A DNA stretch of 64,000 bases from Oleidesulfovibrio sp964593925 (GCA_964593925.1 CAZQKM010000008.1:27516-91515); one strand, 5' to 3'. Shown: positions 16,946 to 26,745, counted from the first letter of the stretch. The notes: generated by a model from the letters alone, not told the origin. Numbers and translations are program-made.

Positions 16946-18496
16946 TTATTCCCACTCGATGGTACTGGGGGGCTTGGAGGAAATATCGTAGACAACGCGG
17001 TTGACCCCTTGCACCTCGTTGATGATCCGGCTTGAAATACGCTCAAGTATTTCAGAAGGCAGACGCACCCAGTCTGCGGTCATGGCGTCGACGCTATCCA
17101 CTACCCGCAGGGCGATGACGTGCTCATATGTGCGGCCATCTCCCATGACTCCCACGGTCTTGAGAGGCAGCAATACGGCAAACCCTTGCCATACTTTGCG
17201 GTACCAGCCGGAGGCCGTCAATTCGTGCTGCACTATTTTGTCCGCCTTGCGCAGGATTTCCAAGCGCTCTTCAGTGACTTCGCCAATGACACGGATTGCA
17301 AGGCCCGGCCCGGGAAAGGGGTGTCGCCAGACAATAAAATCGGGCAGTCCCAGTTCCACGGCGAGTTTGCGTACTTCATCCTTGAAAAGTTCTCGCAGAG
17401 GCTCAATGAGCTTGAGCTTCATGGTGTCGGGCAGACCACCTACGTTATGGTGGCTTTTGATAACGGCAGAAGGACCCTTGTGCGATACAGATTCAATAAC
17501 GTCCGGGTACAACGTTCCTTGGGCAAGGTAGCGCACATTGGGAATTTTTTGCGACTCTTCATCAAAAACATCAATGAAGGTATAGCCGATGATCTTACGT
17601 TTTTTTTCTGGGTCGCGAACCCCTGCGAACTGCTGCATGAATCGTGTACGCGCGTCTACTACGGTGAGGTTCAGGTCAAAGTGCTCGCGCAGGTAGCCTG
17701 AGACTTCTTCCACTTCGTTAAGCCGCAGTACACCGTTATCCACAAAAATGCAGTGCAGACGGTGGCCAATGGCCTTGTGCAACAATACCGCCACCACAGT
17801 GGAGTCAATACCTCCTGAAAGAGCACAGACGACCTGTTCTTCAGGACCTATCTGCTCGGCGACCTCTTTCACCACTCGTTCGCAAAATGAGGACATGGAC
17901 CAGTCCGCTTTGATCTTTGCGATTTTAAAAAGAAAGTTGTGCAGAATATGCTCACCGTCTGCGGAGTGGTGGACCTCGGGGTGAAATTGTACAGCGTAGA
18001 TACGTTGTTTTTCGTCTGCCATGGCAGCCACTTCAAGTGTTTCTGTAGCAGCAATGGTGTTAAACCCTTGAGGGACATCCGTAACTTTGTCTCCATGCGA
18101 CATCCATACCCGAGAGGTCTCTGCCGTGCTCAAGCCGTCCCACAAGGGGCTATTTTTACAAAAACGTAGGTCAGCCGGGCCGTACTCACGCGTTTCAGAG
18201 CAGGAGAGCTTGCCCCCAAGGGCATGCGCCAGAAGCTGCATGCCGTAGCAGATACCAAGTACAGGTACGCCCAGCTTCAAAAAATCCATGTCCAGTGCGG
18301 GTGCATCGCTTTCCATAACGCTGGCAGGGCCGCCGGAAAGGATAATGGCCGCGGGCGACATGTCTGCCACTTGTTGGGCGGTGACGATGCAAGGGTGGAT
18401 TTCGGAATAGACACCCGCCTCGCGGATACGGCGTGCAATAAGCTGTGTGACCTGGGAGCCATAGTCCACGATGACGACTTTGTTCTGCTTGTCCAT
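16946..18496 (-). CDS. guaA: GMP synthase (glutamine-hydrolysing)
   Basis: A 516-residue enzyme that aminates XMP to GMP. The class I glutamine amidotransferase domain has Cys83 in GICYGMQLLA and the His-Pro-Glu of VQFHPEVHH near 174. The synthetase domain has the PP-loop SGGIDSTV near 227 and ends with the dimerisation domain (KPPSTIEWE). The start at 18496 follows CCGGAGAAAAAACC; the 89-codon upstream extension overlaps guaB and is not real. It follows guaB by 34 bases, so the two steps from IMP to GMP are co-transcribed. Confidence 0.97.
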   Translation of the reverse strand: MDKQNKVVIVDYGSQVTQLIARRIREAGVYSEIHPCIVTAQQVADMSPAAIILSGGPASVMESDAPALDMDFLKLGVPVLGICYGMQLLAHALGGKLSCSETREYGPADLRFCKNSPLWDGLSTAETSRVWMSHGDKVTDVPQGFNTIAATETLEVAAMADEKQRIYAVQFHPEVHHSADGEHILHNFLFKIAKIKADWSMSSFCERVVKEVAEQIGPEEQVVCALSGGIDSTVVAVLLHKAIGHRLHCIFVDNGVLRLNEVEEVSGYLREHFDLNLTVVDARTRFMQQFAGVRDPEKKRKIIGYTFIDVFDEESQKIPNVRYLAQGTLYPDVIESVSHKGPSAVIKSHHNVGGLPDTMKLKLIEPLRELFKDEVRKLAVELGLPDFIVWRHPFPGPGLAIRVIGEVTEERLEILRKADKIVQHELTASGWYRKVWQGFAVLLPLKTVGVMGDGRTYEHVIALRVVDSVDAMTADWVRLPSEILERISSRIINEVQGVNRVVYDISSKPPSTIEWE

Positions 18497-18530
18497 GGTT
18501 TTTTCTCCGGCGTATACAGTACGGATACAA

Positions 18531-19988
18531 TTATTTGTCGATATTATAGTTGGGTGCCTCTTTAGTGATGATGACATCATGCACATGCGACTCCCGAAGT
18601 CCAGCAGGGGATATCTGTACCATCTGGGCTTTTTGGCAAAGCTCCTCAATGCTGGCTGCACCGGTATAGCCCATGCCAGACCGCAGGCCGCCCAAAAGCT
18701 GGAATATGGTGTCTCCCACCGGGCCGCGGTAGGGCACCCGGCCCACGATCCCCTCGGGAACAAGTTTTTTACTTTTTTCTTGGAAATAGCGGTCGGAGCT
18801 ACCTTCCTTCATGGCATCAATGGAACCCATGCCCCGATAAATTTTATAGGTGCGCCCTTGGTAGAGTATCGTTTCTCCAGGGCTTTCCTCGGTGCCGGCC
18901 AAAAGTGAACCCAACATGACTGTGTGCGCACCAACGGCGAACGCTTTTACAATGTCGCCGGAATATTTGATGCCGCCATCAGCGATGATGTGCCCCCCGC
19001 ATTCGTTGGCAGCACGTACAGCCTCCATAACGGCAGTAATCTGCGGCACGCCTACACCAGCCACAATACGGGTGGTGCAGATAGAGCCGGGGCCGATGCC
19101 CACCTTTACAGTATCGGCACCTGCCTCAAACAGCGCCTTGGCCCCTTGGTACGAGCCCACGTTGCCTGCTACAAGCTGGCAATCCGGAAAGATACTTTTT
19201 ATCTTGCGAATGGTGTTGAGAATGTTGCGCGAGTGCCCGTGGGCAGAGTCCAGCACGAGAAAGTCGGCTCCGGAGCGGAGTAATGCTTCGGCACGTGCTT
19301 CGCACTCGTCGCCTACGCCAATGGCCGCACCCACACGCAGGCGGCCTTTGTCATCCTTGCAGGCATTGGGGTATTTTTGGACCTTGTCAATATCCTTCAT
19401 GGTGATAAGGCCACGCAGCCTGTTGTTGGCATCCACCACCAGTAATTTTTCAATGCGGTGTTCGTGCAGGTGGTGTCGAGCTTCATTGAGGGTTGTGCCT
19501 ACAGGAACTGTGACTAACTTTCTGCTAGTCATGACTTCACTGACTTTTGTACCGTCAAGGTCATTGACAAAACGTACGTCGCGGTTGGTCAGGATGCCGA
19601 CAAGCTCATCATTTTGGACCACAGGCAGGCCCGAAACGCGATATTCTGCCATAAGATACAAGGCTTGCGCCACTGTGTGGTCCGGGGCAATGGTCATGGG
19701 TTCCAGGATCATGCCGCTTTCGGATTTTTTGACTTTTTCTATCTCCAATCGCTGGCGGTCAATGGGCATATTTTTGTGGATGACGCCTACGCCGCCGTTA
19801 CGTGCCATGGAAATGGCCATGGCAGATTCTGTCACAGTGTCCATGGCCGCGCTGAGAAAGGGCGTGTTGAGCTTAATCTGCGAGGTCAACATGCTAGAAA
19901 CATCTACCTGGTCTGGCGTTACTTCGGAGTAGCCGGGGACAAGCAGGATATCATCAAACGTCAGCGCTTTGCCCAGGATCGTGCTCAT
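18531..19988 (-). CDS. guaB: IMP dehydrogenase
   Basis: A 485-residue NAD-dependent enzyme converting IMP to XMP. The catalytic Cys lies in GIGPGSICTTRIV near residue 302, the flap RYFQEKSKK near 395, and two CBS domains fill about 95-205 between the barrel halves. TTGGAG precedes the ATG. It is the first gene of the guaB-guaA operon; the 331-base upstream stretch should carry the promoter. Confidence 0.97.
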   Translation of the reverse strand: MSTILGKALTFDDILLVPGYSEVTPDQVDVSSMLTSQIKLNTPFLSAAMDTVTESAMAISMARNGGVGVIHKNMPIDRQRLEIEKVKKSESGMILEPMTIAPDHTVAQALYLMAEYRVSGLPVVQNDELVGILTNRDVRFVNDLDGTKVSEVMTSRKLVTVPVGTTLNEARHHLHEHRIEKLLVVDANNRLRGLITMKDIDKVQKYPNACKDDKGRLRVGAAIGVGDECEARAEALLRSGADFLVLDSAHGHSRNILNTIRKIKSIFPDCQLVAGNVGSYQGAKALFEAGADTVKVGIGPGSICTTRIVAGVGVPQITAVMEAVRAANECGGHIIADGGIKYSGDIVKAFAVGAHTVMLGSLLAGTEESPGETILYQGRTYKIYRGMGSIDAMKEGSSDRYFQEKSKKLVPEGIVGRVPYRGPVGDTIFQLLGGLRSGMGYTGAASIEELCQKAQMVQISPAGLRESHVHDVIITKEAPNYNIDK

Positions 19989-20319
19989 GGTTGATTCTCC
20001 AAGGGGGTTGTCGTCAGGTAATAGCTAAGACGCCAGTTGCACAGTCCGCATTTCTATTGTGGCAAGCACGGCGTAACATCATGGAAAGATAATCTCATTA
20101 CGTATTCCTTTTAAAGGGAAAATGTCAAGAGTGAGCACGTAGCTTGAGCATGGCAAACCGCGCATGGGCACTATGAAAAAGGGCTGAAGAGGCAGGCAGT
20201 TGCGGATAGACTTTCCAGTGTTGGATTTGTGCCATGGATGCAGGCGGGAGGAGTATGTGCAGCCGACGGGAATTACCCGCCGGCTGTATCGTTAGTAGAC
20301 AAAGGGGTAAGCTCAAAGA
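19989..20319. other. Spacer upstream of guaB and downstream of the ccm cluster
   Basis: These 331 bases hold no supported gene. They should contain the guaB promoter and, at 20260-20286, a hairpin after the last ccm-cluster gene. Confidence 0.55.
20260..20286 (-). terminator. Possible terminator of the ccm cluster
   Basis: CAGCCG and CGGCTG enclose GGG/CCC around an AATTA loop, 34 bases past the stop of the TPR gene. No T tract follows on the minus strand, so this may be a transcript-stabilising hairpin or a factor-dependent end. Confidence 0.35.
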
Positions 20320-20919
20320 CTAGTTTTGGTGCCCCTTGCCTTCAAGTTCTTCCAGAGCACGTTTTTTCAGGTCTTCAGTGGCTGTTTCAGAGGTCAGGAT
20401 CGCTTTCAGGTGAGGAGTGGCCTTTTCTCGTTGCCCTAGGAAGTGTCCGTACAAGACAGCAAGATTGAAGCGTGCCATGGGGTCATCTACCAGCAGAATT
20501 AATTGTTCGAACGTGGCGACGGCTTCTTGGTTTTGTCCGGCTTGGTATTGCGAGATGCCAAGCATATACAGCCCGTCGGTGTCACTGGGGTTTGCCACGA
20601 TCAGTTTGTTTAAAAATGTTTGCGCACGCGTCCAATCCTCACTGTCCATGAAACGTTGTGCAAGATTTTTCAGCACTTCGGGATCATTGGGATTTTCCTG
20701 CATCATACGCATGAGTGCTGTGAGCTCTTCGGCAGATGCGGTGTTTTGCTCTTGTGCACGGCTTTGTTTGCCGGGTTGCACCAAGCTCGGATGCTTTATA
20801 CGATAGCTAAATGAAGTGATGAACATTACCAGCAGGGCCGCACCAAGTAGTGCAAGCAGTAGCTTGCTTGTACTATGCTTCGGCCCGTATGCCGCGTGAG
20901 AGTCGGTATTGCTAGTCAT
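20320..20919 (-). CDS. Membrane-anchored TPR protein of the cytochrome c maturation cluster (CcmI/NrfG-like)
   Basis: A 199-residue protein with an N-terminal membrane anchor (residues 19-40) followed by about three TPR units (NPNDPEVLKNLAQRFMDSEDW, then NPSDTDGLYMLGISQYQAGQ, then DDPMARFNLAVLYGHF). Such proteins hold apocytochromes for heme attachment. Its ATG overlaps the ccmD stop (shared ATGACTAG), so it is translationally coupled to the ccm genes. CcmH is not present here, so the TPR part may work with CcmF alone; that is inference. Confidence 0.82.
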   Translation of the reverse strand: MTSNTDSHAAYGPKHSTSKLLLALLGAALLVMFITSFSYRIKHPSLVQPGKQSRAQEQNTASAEELTALMRMMQENPNDPEVLKNLAQRFMDSEDWTRAQTFLNKLIVANPSDTDGLYMLGISQYQAGQNQEAVATFEQLILLVDDPMARFNLAVLYGHFLGQREKATPHLKAILTSETATEDLKKRALEELEGKGHQN

Positions 20920-21046
20920 TGAGAAGCTCCATCTGACGGATTCGTTTGTCGAGCTGTTTTTGTGTACGGGCTATATAAAAAACATATGCGCCCACGCCGA
21001 GCCATACGGCGGCGTTCGCCATGAGTAACCAGGTGAAAGATTCCAT
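20912..21046 (-). CDS. ccmD: CcmD-like small membrane protein
   Basis: A 44-residue protein, found by reading the gap between ccmC and the TPR gene. It begins MESFTWLLMANAAVWLG, has one membrane helix (about 6-27) and a charged tail (RTQKQLDKRIRQME), the standard CcmD layout. CAAGGAGACAAAAT precedes the ATG. CcmD helps release holo-CcmE from the CcmABC complex. It overlaps the TPR gene by 8 bases. Confidence 0.85.
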   Translation of the reverse strand: MESFTWLLMANAAVWLGVGAYVFYIARTQKQLDKRIRQMELLND

Positions 21047-21067
21047 ATTTTGTCTCCTTGATGGAAA

Positions 21068-21760
21068 TTACAGATCGTCTGCCATGGCCAGGGTATCAAG
21101 CCGGTCGGCATCTGCCTGTTGTCTGCCTCTGATTGCCGTAAGAGCATACCAGAGAAAGCCGAAGCACAAGACACACACAATGGCTGCTGTCTGCATCTCA
21201 GGCTCAAGGCCTCCCTGCTGGTTACCAAATACAGCGGGGTGTATGGAACGCCACAACCTGGCAGAAAAAAAGACCAGAGGTACGTCGATGAAGGCCACAA
21301 TACCCAGCACAGCGCAAACAGTGGCACGGCGTTCTCGCGTAAAACCCGCTACACGCAACATCAGATAGCCTGCGTACACAAACCACATGATCAATGTGGT
21401 GGTCAGGCGGGGGTCCCATGTCCACCATACGCCCCAGGAGTGACGCCCCCAGATGGAACCGGTCACAAGTGCAAGACCTGCAAAGAGCACCCCTACCTCG
21501 GCAGCTGCCCCAGCAAGGGTATCCCAGAACCACCTACGCCTCAGCAAATACATGACGCTTGCCACAAAGACCGTGAAAAAGCTGATGAGCGCCCACCATG
21601 CAAGGGGCAGGTGGATGTAGAATATTTTTTGTACGATACCCATGGTCTGCTCCAGCGGGGCATACACAAAGATGAAGTACTGGCATATAACAAGAGCTAA
21701 GCCTGCCAACAGGGCTGCATATTGTGGTATGGAGTTGCGAGGGGGGGAAGTTTGGCACAT
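21068..21760 (-). CDS. ccmC: CcmC, heme handling protein of cytochrome c maturation
   Basis: A 230-residue membrane protein with six transmembrane segments. It carries the tryptophan-rich heme motif GRHSWGVWWTWDPRLT near residues 104-119 and flanking conserved His (IHLPLAWW near 49 and SIHPAVF near 172). It loads heme onto CcmE. GAGG precedes the ATG at 21760. It sits between ccmB and ccmD in the cluster. Confidence 0.96.
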   Translation of the reverse strand: MCQTSPPRNSIPQYAALLAGLALVICQYFIFVYAPLEQTMGIVQKIFYIHLPLAWWALISFFTVFVASVMYLLRRRWFWDTLAGAAAEVGVLFAGLALVTGSIWGRHSWGVWWTWDPRLTTTLIMWFVYAGYLMLRVAGFTRERRATVCAVLGIVAFIDVPLVFFSARLWRSIHPAVFGNQQGGLEPEMQTAAIVCVLCFGFLWYALTAIRGRQQADADRLDTLAMADDL

Positions 21761-21808
21761 GCGAACCTCACATGGTTAAACGTCAGTACGGCGAACAAGA
21801 TACACTGG

Positions 21809-22486
21809 TCACTCTTCTTCGCTATAAATATAAGGAAAGAGGAACAGGCAGGCCCCTAAAAAGAGGGCATCAAAAGCGGCTGCAATGCCAAACCATGATT
21901 CTGGATTTTCAGGCATGTTGCCCGAAAAAGCTGCTGTGCCCACACTAATGCCCGCTAATAGTACAGGGATTAGTAAAGGGAACAAAATGATGCTAAGCAT
22001 GGATTCCCGTGCGGCCTGTCCCTGCGACAATGCCCCGAGAAGTGAGCCCAATGCCATGATGCCTACATCAACCAGTAATACAATGAATAGCCCAGCGGGC
22101 CATAAAGCAGTAACAGGCTGTCCCAGAAATACGATGGTGGCGGGAATGAATATTAATTGCGCGCACAGTAGCAGCAGCAACCCTGCAAAGGTTTTGCCCA
22201 GCCATATGGCCTGCGTTGGGGCCGGGGCTAGTAAAAGCCCCAGACGTGCGGCATTTGCCTCTTCTATACTATACAGCGTGTTACATATAAGCACTTGGCA
22301 AAAAGCGGAGGCCAGCCAGAATATGGCGGCGGCACTTTGGGGCGGCATGATTTCTCCGGCCTGTCGCGACAGACTGAAGACAAATATCAGCAACAGTCCC
22401 AGCAGCAAAGCCTGGATAAGGCCTGTACCCCGGGCAAGAATCAGTCGCAGGTCTTTATGTGCGATGCGTAGGGCCGTACTCAGCAT
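21809..22486 (-). CDS. ccmB: CcmB, ABC transporter membrane subunit
   Basis: A 225-residue protein with six hydrophobic segments and the CcmB-type elements SAFCQVLICNTLYSIEEANAA and FPLLIPVLLAGISVGTAAF. It pairs with CcmA to drive release of heme-loaded CcmE. The ATG at 22486 overlaps the ccmA stop by seven bases, supporting this start over the longer reading to 22534. Confidence 0.94.
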   Translation of the reverse strand: MLSTALRIAHKDLRLILARGTGLIQALLLGLLLIFVFSLSRQAGEIMPPQSAAAIFWLASAFCQVLICNTLYSIEEANAARLGLLLAPAPTQAIWLGKTFAGLLLLLCAQLIFIPATIVFLGQPVTALWPAGLFIVLLVDVGIMALGSLLGALSQGQAARESMLSIILFPLLIPVLLAGISVGTAAFSGNMPENPESWFGIAAAFDALFLGACLFLFPYIYSEEE

Positions 22487-23127
22487 GCGTTTTCCTGCCT
22501 GTATTGGGTGGCCGGGCCATTGTACTGCACGCACGCGTGGTCAAGGGCTACTATGGTATCGGCCATGGCCGAGTCTTCTGCAATGGCATGACTGATCCAG
22601 ACAAGACCGGCTCCGCGTGCACGTGCAGCGTGTATTTCACGCCGCAGCATGTCCATGGATCGCGTATCAAGCCCCGTACCCGGCTCATCCAGCAAAATGA
22701 GGTCTGGTTGCAGTAGTAAAATACGTGCAAGGTTGAGACGTTGTGCCATACCTCGTGAAAATCCGCCTGCCCGCTCAAAAGCAAAACGCTTTAAGCCCAC
22801 ACGGTCAAGCACTGCAAGCAGCTGTATCTCATCAGTACGTATTCCATACATCCCCGCCCAGAAAGCCAGATTTTCTTGCGCAGAAAGGGCGGGGTAGATG
22901 AAAGTCTGGTGTCCAAGGTACCCCATTTTTTCGTGGGTAACGCTATACTGAACAACCCCTGCACTGGGACGAGCAAGGCCCGCCATGATACGTAGCAGGG
23001 TCGACTTGCCGGCACCATTGGGGCCGGCAAGCAGAGTCAGTGTACCAGCCTGCACGCACAGGCTGATATCTTTGACAACCAGTTTAGTGCCATAAAACTT
23101 GGCCACCCTTTCCAGTTTAAGCAGCAT
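22480..23127 (-). CDS. ccmA: CcmA, ABC transporter ATPase
   Basis: About 215 residues with Walker A GPNGAGKST near residue 36, signature FSRGMAQRLNLAR near 126 and Walker B LILLDEPGTGLD near 147. Two adjacent ATGs (23130 and 23127) follow GTGGGG. The start lies inside the last codons of ccmF, giving an 11-14 base overlap, and the gene end overlaps ccmB, so ccmF-ccmA-ccmB are tightly coupled. Confidence 0.95.
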   Translation of the reverse strand: MLLKLERVAKFYGTKLVVKDISLCVQAGTLTLLAGPNGAGKSTLLRIMAGLARPSAGVVQYSVTHEKMGYLGHQTFIYPALSAQENLAFWAGMYGIRTDEIQLLAVLDRVGLKRFAFERAGGFSRGMAQRLNLARILLLQPDLILLDEPGTGLDTRSMDMLRREIHAARARGAGLVWISHAIAEDSAMADTIVALDHACVQYNGPATQYRQENAC

Positions 23128-25045
23128 CATCCCCCACTGCATGTATGTCCTGAGATTTACCTTGGCGTAGCCGGCGCATGCCGAGGAAGGGGAACAGGCA
23201 AGCCAGGGTACCACCAATCCACAGCCAGTTCACCAGCGGATTGACGCTAATGCGCAATACGGCCTTGTTACCTTCTGCCACGCCGAACAGGGTTGCATAT
23301 GGTTCGCTACCCAGTGTGAGGATGGTCGCCGCTTCAGCGTATTGGTTTTGGTCAAATTTGCTGTAGATGCGGCGCTGTGGACGCAAGGTACCCATAAGTG
23401 TGTCGCCCTTGGTAACGTCCAACTCTGCTTCGATGAAGATCATGCCGGGGGCTTCGCCTTCGTACATGGCTTTGTAGGTAACTTGGTATCCGCCCACGTC
23501 TACGCTTTCGCCCTGGGCCAATTCCACATCTTTTTCTATTTTGTATGGACCGGACGCCGCAACACCCAGCACCATGAGAAGCATACCTACATGTACTCCA
23601 TAGGCCGCAAAGGATGTGCGTGATCGGCGTATCTGCGGCTGGGTGGCAAGCAAAATGCCGATACCGGCAATGGCTCCCAGGGCGCCGCCACTTCCCAGCA
23701 AGGCCATGGGAATACGCACATCTGCGGCGTAGAGGATGGCGAGTATGGCTAAAAAAATCACTCCTGTTGCAGCTGCCGGCCAAGTGCTACGCAGGCCCTG
23801 CTTCCAGCCTAGCCAGGGGCAGGTCAACAGCAGCATTGTCAGCATGACAAAAAGCGGCAGACATACCTTGTTGTAAAAAGCGGGTTCAAGGCCTATGGGG
23901 TTGGGGCTCCAGAATTTGGAGAATACCGGCCACATGGTGCCCACAAGAATGATGGCGCTGAGCATCAGCAGTACCCATGCGGTAACAGCCAAAAAGCCTT
24001 CACGGCTTAGCAACCCGGAAAGGGGCTGAGCCTTTTCCGATTTGTAATACAAGGGGACACATACAGACAGCGCCGTAAGGGCAAGGATGAAGATAAGCAA
24101 TGGCATGCCCACGCCACCATCGCCAAATGCATGGAGAGAGTCCACAACGCCGCTACGTACAAGGTAGGTGGCAAAGAAGGCCGAGGTGGTTGTCAGCGAC
24201 ATCAGAAAGATGTTGGTTCTGTGCAGTTTGTTGCGACGTTGTTCCACTATGGAGGTGTGCAGATACGCCGAGGCAACCAGCCAGGGAATCAGCGAGGCGT
24301 TTTCCACAGGATCCCATGCCCAGTATCCGCCCCAACCAAGCTCCATATAGGACCACCAACAGCCAAGAACAATACCCGCTGTAAGGTTTGCCCACGAAAA
24401 CAGCGTGATATTACGGGTGGCTTCACCCCAGGATGGCTCGTGGCTGGCGTTTCGATTCATGGCTTGAGCCAGTGCAAGACAACCAGGCACGGCAAAGCCG
24501 CCATATCCTATAAAAAGCAGGGGCGGATGGAAAATCATACCAGGGTTTTGCAGTAGCGGGTTCAAGCCCTTGCCGTCAGCAGGGGCCGGATCAACCATAA
24601 TGAATGGGTTACTCCATGCAGTGAGCAAAAGCAGGAAAAAAATCTGGATGATCATGAAGAACAGCCAGAAGTATATTTTTGTACCATCCGACATACTTTT
24701 ATAGCCTTGGGTACACATGAAGTACGTGCCCAGGAAGGATACACAAAGGGCCCAGAACAGGAGTGAACCTGCCTGGCCCGCCCAGAATGCCGTCATACGG
24801 TAAAATATGGGCAGAAGTTTATCCGTGTAACTGGCAATATATGAGTTGGAAAAGTCTGATATGACCAAGGCATACAATAAAATGAGTGAAGCCATTGTCA
24901 TCAGTGCTGAAACCACCAGTTGGCCTGTTTCCAAGTAATGCAGGGCGTTTTTACGGCCATGCCAAATTTGTATGATGCTCGTGGTGCCAAGCCCCATCGC
25001 TATAAGCATACAGACTGAAAGCAAAAGATACCCCGAAAGGTGCAT
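23117..25045 (-). CDS. ccmF: CcmF, heme lyase core of cytochrome c maturation
   Basis: A 642-residue polytopic protein with about 14-15 membrane segments. The WWD heme-handling motif GCWWSYMELGWGGYWAWDPVENAS lies in residues 230-255, and the large periplasmic domain lies between the last segments (about 520-605). AAGGAGAACATCC precedes the ATG. It attaches heme to apocytochromes at the periplasmic face. Sulfate reducers need many multiheme cytochromes, so a full ccm cluster is expected. Confidence 0.96.
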   Translation of the reverse strand: MHLSGYLLLSVCMLIAMGLGTTSIIQIWHGRKNALHYLETGQLVVSALMTMASLILLYALVISDFSNSYIASYTDKLLPIFYRMTAFWAGQAGSLLFWALCVSFLGTYFMCTQGYKSMSDGTKIYFWLFFMIIQIFFLLLLTAWSNPFIMVDPAPADGKGLNPLLQNPGMIFHPPLLFIGYGGFAVPGCLALAQAMNRNASHEPSWGEATRNITLFSWANLTAGIVLGCWWSYMELGWGGYWAWDPVENASLIPWLVASAYLHTSIVEQRRNKLHRTNIFLMSLTTTSAFFATYLVRSGVVDSLHAFGDGGVGMPLLIFILALTALSVCVPLYYKSEKAQPLSGLLSREGFLAVTAWVLLMLSAIILVGTMWPVFSKFWSPNPIGLEPAFYNKVCLPLFVMLTMLLLTCPWLGWKQGLRSTWPAAATGVIFLAILAILYAADVRIPMALLGSGGALGAIAGIGILLATQPQIRRSRTSFAAYGVHVGMLLMVLGVAASGPYKIEKDVELAQGESVDVGGYQVTYKAMYEGEAPGMIFIEAELDVTKGDTLMGTLRPQRRIYSKFDQNQYAEAATILTLGSEPYATLFGVAEGNKAVLRISVNPLVNWLWIGGTLACLFPFLGMRRLRQGKSQDIHAVGDDAA

Positions 25046-25175
25046 GGATGTTCTCCTTCACAGGACAAGATAAATACGACCTTGGCCGTTGTTGTACTAA
25101 GGGGAATAAGGACTGGAAAAACAGTAATTACAAAAAAAAGACCGGGCATGCCGGCCTTGAAAGGTGGCTACGTGG

Positions 25176-25586
25176 TTAACTCCGTTCTTCTTTCTGATAC
25201 TTTGAGGGGCATTTGGTCATCAGCGTACGTGCTGCAAACGTGTCTGACTGGCGTTCCATGTGGCCTTCCACAATGACCTCGGCGCCGGGTTTGAATGTGT
25301 CGGGAACAGCGCCGTTGTATTCAACCCACAGGCTTCGGGTATGGTCTTTTTTGTCTTCGATCTGAAATCTGACCCCCTTTTTTTCGGCATATTGCAATCC
25401 CTGGGCTTTTACAACACCAAAGAGACGTGCGGCCTTTAACTCTTCCGAAGGCATGGCAAGAGCCTCGGAAACCTCCAGAAAGTAGACGCTATTCTGGGAC
25501 AGACCGGAAAAGAGCAGGTAGCCTACACCGCCCAGAAAAAATGTCAGGGCAACGATGTAGAGAGCCTTGCTATTTTTTTTCGGCAT
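25176..25586 (-). CDS. ccmE: CcmE heme chaperone, Cys-type variant
   Basis: 136 residues: an N-terminal membrane anchor (9-28) followed by the OB-fold heme chaperone domain. In most bacteria heme binds a His in HxxxY; here the motif is C126-P-S-K-Y130, so the His is replaced by Cys. This CxxxY form is known from Desulfovibrio and some archaea and goes with absence of CcmH. The ATG at 25586 follows TGGAG; the 25-codon longer reading is not supported. It is the first gene of the ccm cluster. Confidence 0.93.
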   Translation of the reverse strand: MPKKNSKALYIVALTFFLGGVGYLLFSGLSQNSVYFLEVSEALAMPSEELKAARLFGVVKAQGLQYAEKKGVRFQIEDKKDHTRSLWVEYNGAVPDTFKPGAEVIVEGHMERQSDTFAARTLMTKCPSKYQKEERS

Positions 25587-25692
25587 GAACACTCCATTAT
25601 ATTGTAGTAGTTCCAGGGCATTCTGTTGTAGCGTCACTGCTATTACAGCATGTTGTATCACATGATTTTATCGTAAAATACGTTTTTTTTTT

Positions 25693-26745
25693 TCAAGAAT
25701 CAAGGGGACAGGCTTTATTTGAGGAAGTCAGGCTTGCCCGGCGGGTACGGGCAAGGTGCCGCAGATCCTCAAACTGGTCTGATTCGTCCACAATTTCTTT
25801 GCCCAGGATCTCTTCTAGCACGTCTTCCAGGGAGACAACACCGGCCATGCCGCCATACTCGTCCAGTACAACCGCCAAGTGTACGCGCCGCTCAAGAAGT
25901 TGTGCAAGCAGTCTGTCAAGGGTCAGCGTTTCAAGCACAAAGGTGACAGGGCTCATGATTTCGGACAGGCGTGTTTGATTATTGTCCGCTGCAACTTCTT
26001 TCAGGACGTGGCGACGCATGACTATGCCCACCATATCTTCATTGTCTTCTTGCCATACGGGGATACGGCTGTAGTTCCAGAAACCATGCTGCTCGTGTGC
26101 TTCTTCGACTGTCATGTCCGCCTGTAAGGAAAAGACCACCGTGCGTGGAGTCATAATATCCTCGACCCGCTTGCTGTCCAGCGAAAGAATGTTTCGGATG
26201 GAGGTCTCTTCATAGGCTTTGAGCACGCCGGACTTACGCGACAAACTTACGAGCGCTTTGATATCTTCTTCGGATGCTTCGGGTTTGCTCTTGGTTGGCG
26301 TGAGCAGACGGGTAAGCCAGCCACTTACAATAATAACAGGAGAAAGCAGCCAGACAAGCGCACTAAGCGGAGCGGCAATGGGGCCTGAAAGAATACGGGC
26401 GTATGTGACTCCCAGCGTTTTGGGGATAATTTCTGAACAGACAAGAATCAGCAAGGTAAAGCACACGGCAAACACGGGCATCTGGTCACTGCCAAAAACA
26501 CCAGCTGCTGCTGCACCTGCGATGGAGGCGCCTGCTGTATTGGCAACGGTATTCAGGGTGAGTACCGCGGTAATAGGCTTGTCAATTTGCGAGCGCAAGG
26601 CAAACAGCAGGTCACCGGAGGGTCGCTTTTTTTTTCGAAGCTGCTCAATATGACTCCACGGCACGGAGTAGAGAACTGCTTCAGCAACAGAGCACGAAGC
26701 GGAAATGATGACGGCAAAAGAAACCGCTAGAATAAGTTCAAGCAT
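25693..26745 (-). CDS. CNNM/CBS-domain membrane protein (HlyC/CorC family)
   Basis: A 350-residue protein with an N-terminal DUF21/CNNM transmembrane domain (1-160, three or four segments, including LVCSEIIPKTLG) followed by a CBS pair (about 190-330; VEDIMTPRTVVFSL, DEYGGMAGVVSLEDVLEEILGKEIVDE). Family members have been linked to magnesium and other divalent-cation efflux. The usual C-terminal CorC_HlyC domain appears to be missing: the protein ends shortly after the second CBS. No clear ribosome site precedes the start. Confidence 0.9.
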   Translation of the reverse strand: MLELILAVSFAVIISASCSVAEAVLYSVPWSHIEQLRKKKRPSGDLLFALRSQIDKPITAVLTLNTVANTAGASIAGAAAAGVFGSDQMPVFAVCFTLLILVCSEIIPKTLGVTYARILSGPIAAPLSALVWLLSPVIIVSGWLTRLLTPTKSKPEASEEDIKALVSLSRKSGVLKAYEETSIRNILSLDSKRVEDIMTPRTVVFSLQADMTVEEAHEQHGFWNYSRIPVWQEDNEDMVGIVMRRHVLKEVAADNNQTRLSEIMSPVTFVLETLTLDRLLAQLLERRVHLAVVLDEYGGMAGVVSLEDVLEEILGKEIVDESDQFEDLRHLARTRRASLTSSNKACPLDS

